A stretch of DNA of 64,000 nucleotides from Euglena gracilis (lineage: Eukaryota > Euglenida > Euglenophyceae > Euglenales), in assembly GCA_039621445.1 (NCBI GenBank), contig CP154956.1:18375428-18439427 (forward strand), read 5' to 3'. The position numbers and the translations under genes were made by a program. Under the pieces are notes generated by a model. The model did no database searches, was not told where the DNA came from, and was given only the letters and a program-made list of their open reading frames with translations. Shown here piece by piece: positions 62,141 to 64,000 of this stretch (within the stretch, counting starts at the first letter, position 1; each line of letters opens with the position of its first letter).

Positions 62141-63342
62141 ATGGGCACCAGGACCCCCAAAAGGTCAAATTGCTTTTTAAATCTTGTTTTTGTGACAACC
62201 ATAATTCGGTTAGACGGGGCATACTAAGGGCTTCAATCGATGTTCGAAACATTTTCCTTCTGCTTCTTTTCCGAGGAATTTGGAAATGGTGTTTTCTTGT
62301 CCAAAAATGGGGCCAATAACGGCCGAAAAACGCGTCGAGAAACAACGCTGCGGATTCCGGGGGCTGTGGCGACAAAGTAAATACTTCTTCTTTTTGAGGG
62401 GTAGCGTGTTCTGGCGTTTTGCCCAGTGCCCACAGTTGCCGTTTCAGGTCTGGTTGGACAGGGGGCGCTGTCCGGGTGTACCCAAGTGGATCCCCAGTCC
62501 CGACGTCCAAGGGGAGCACTGTTGGGGTGTCGCCAAGCCACGGCCCGCCGCAGGGTGCCCACGTGTTGGCCTGGGCCTGTGGTCTGTGTTACTGCGCAGT
62601 GTTTTCTGCATGCGTGGCAGGGGTGAATTGAAGACCATTCACTTTCCGCATTTCATGCAATTTTTCCACCATTTTTCCGCCTTTCCACAATTTTTTCCCC
62701 TTGAAATTCCAGGTAAAATTATTTCCAGCCGCTCCTACACCCCACCCCCCACGGGCCACAACGCATGGAACCACCCATGGTAGTGGGTGAACCCAAATCC
62801 TGTGCAGATGACCTCGAAGAGCCTGAGGCATGGGTCAAATGGAGACAGAAGAAGCAAACTTACAAAATCATATTTTTGGACCTCTTTGTTGGAAAAAATA
62901 TGTGAATAATGGCTCAAATGTACGTTTATTTTGCAAAATAGCCATATTTTTTGGAAATTTTCCAAGTCCCCTCCAGCAAAAGTGTTTTAATTACCAAACA
63001 TCGGGCAATCTCAGACACCCTGTTTCAGGACAGTTGGCGTTTTCCAGTGTCGTTTGCAATCGATGGAAGAAAAACCTCGAGCCCTTTGCATTGCAGCTCT
63101 CAGCTGGGCATCCTCCAGCACAGAACGCAGCGGCACCACTTCCACGTTGACTGGCCCCCAGGCCGGGACTGGCCCAGGCCTCTGATGCCTTTTGAACCCC
63201 CCCCCCCCCCCATCCGATAACCCCCTCCCCCAACCAGGGGATATATGACCTGTGGCATCCTTTGGACCTTCACCCAACCACCCAACGTCAATAATGTGTT
63301 CTTTGCCTGGTTCATTTTAACCCCATTCGTTTGGACCGGCAC

Positions 63343-63557
63343 TGAAGTTTAAGGGCGGTCTCAAGGGGAAGTGCTTTGTAAGAAGTCGTCAGCCTTTAAC
63401 TACTGGCCAACCCAGTCGCTAACCACGATGGGGGTGAACTGACCTTTGGGGTTAGCGACTGGGTTGGCCGGTAGTTAAAGGCTGACGACTTCTTACAAAG
63501 CACTTCCCCTTGAGACCGCCCTTAAGCTTCAAAGGTCAGTTCACCCCCATCGTGGTT
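63343..63557. repeat. Large fold-back: 82-bp arms plus inverted loop copy
   Basis: Arms 63343-63424 and 63450-63531 are reverse complements with about two mismatches around a 25-base loop. In addition 63421-63448 is perfectly complementary to 63530-63557, so the loop has its own downstream partner. No coding content. Confidence 0.9.
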
Positions 63558-64000
63558 GCAGACCAGAGACCCATTAGGCGTTGGTTGGGATAAGGAATGG
63601 GGGGTCAGGATTTCACTTCCAGCTGAACTTAGGCAGTTGGATCCAAATCTATAATAAATATAAAAAAATGCACAATTTGAACCTAAAAATAGGGCCTAAA
63701 TTGTGTAATGAGCGAAATCCACACCCCTAAACACCGATCCTGAGAATAACCCTAATTTTCCCAAAACTCAGCAAAAAACTAAAAAAAATTGCCATAACGA
63801 AATGGGCCAACTGCGGAGGGGGGCGTTATTGTGGCAGCCGAAGTCAAATCTCAGAGTTGGGTACTTTGGGGGGGGGTCCCTTGGGGGGTTAGAAGAGTTT
63901 TCCTCACTTGACAGCGCGAAACCTATCAACAATAATTTTGAGGACACGTTCAGTATAAGGGTAGGTTGGCCAGACCATCCATTTTGCAGGGGGGGGGGAG

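Overview
This is nuclear DNA of an intron-rich eukaryote, most likely a euglenid (Euglena-like). The strongest sign is a splice-boundary rule. At several conserved protein junctions, removing 3 nt + CAG ... CTG + 5 nt rejoins the reading frame exactly, and the two ends of the removed piece are complementary. That is the published signature of euglenid nonconventional introns (CAG at +4 to +6, CTG at -8 to -6). GT-AG introns occur in the same genes. Exons are short (24 to about 190 nt) and rich in G/C at third positions. Introns are AT-rich or made of G-runs and C-runs, microsatellites and inverted repeats. The species is inferred, not proven.

Layout, all genes on the + strand. (1) About 2.9-14.9 kb: an RluA/RluD-type RNA pseudouridine synthase with an S4 domain, in at least ten exons; the exon with the catalytic HRLD motif was not found. 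(2) About 15.6-20.5 kb: a conserved protein I cannot name, with motifs [22 protein letters not shown] and GRPDGYADY. (3) About 21-29 kb: an alpha-kinase (MHCK/eEF2K type) whose catalytic domain can be followed almost completely. EF-hand exons at 31.3 and 33.8 kb end in a stop codon and may be its 3' end. (4) About 35.1-52.6 kb: a protein-kinase-fold gene with GFG in place of DFG and a poor glycine loop, so probably a pseudokinase. (5) 53-64 kb: no gene I can name, a few coding-like segments, and many repeats.

Between and inside the exons are terminal-inverted-repeat (TIR) elements starting CAG and ending CTG, several flanked by direct repeats of 8 bp. Because 3+5=8, the splice rule is exactly what restores the empty site of an element that made an 8-bp target duplication. 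One such element (26,527-26,860) sits inside the alpha-kinase domain, keeps a 7/8 duplication, and splices in frame by the rule. A short Tc1/mariner/pogo-like relic with 25-bp TIRs, also starting CAGTG, lies at 24,300-25,410. Long microsatellites fill many introns (38.8-41.5, 47.2-48.7, 56.5-57.3 kb) and produce long but meaningless open frames on both strands.

Exon ends not fixed by homology or matching phase are approximate, and several short exons must be missing. The four genes share no evident pathway; neighbouring genes in euglenids are usually unrelated.
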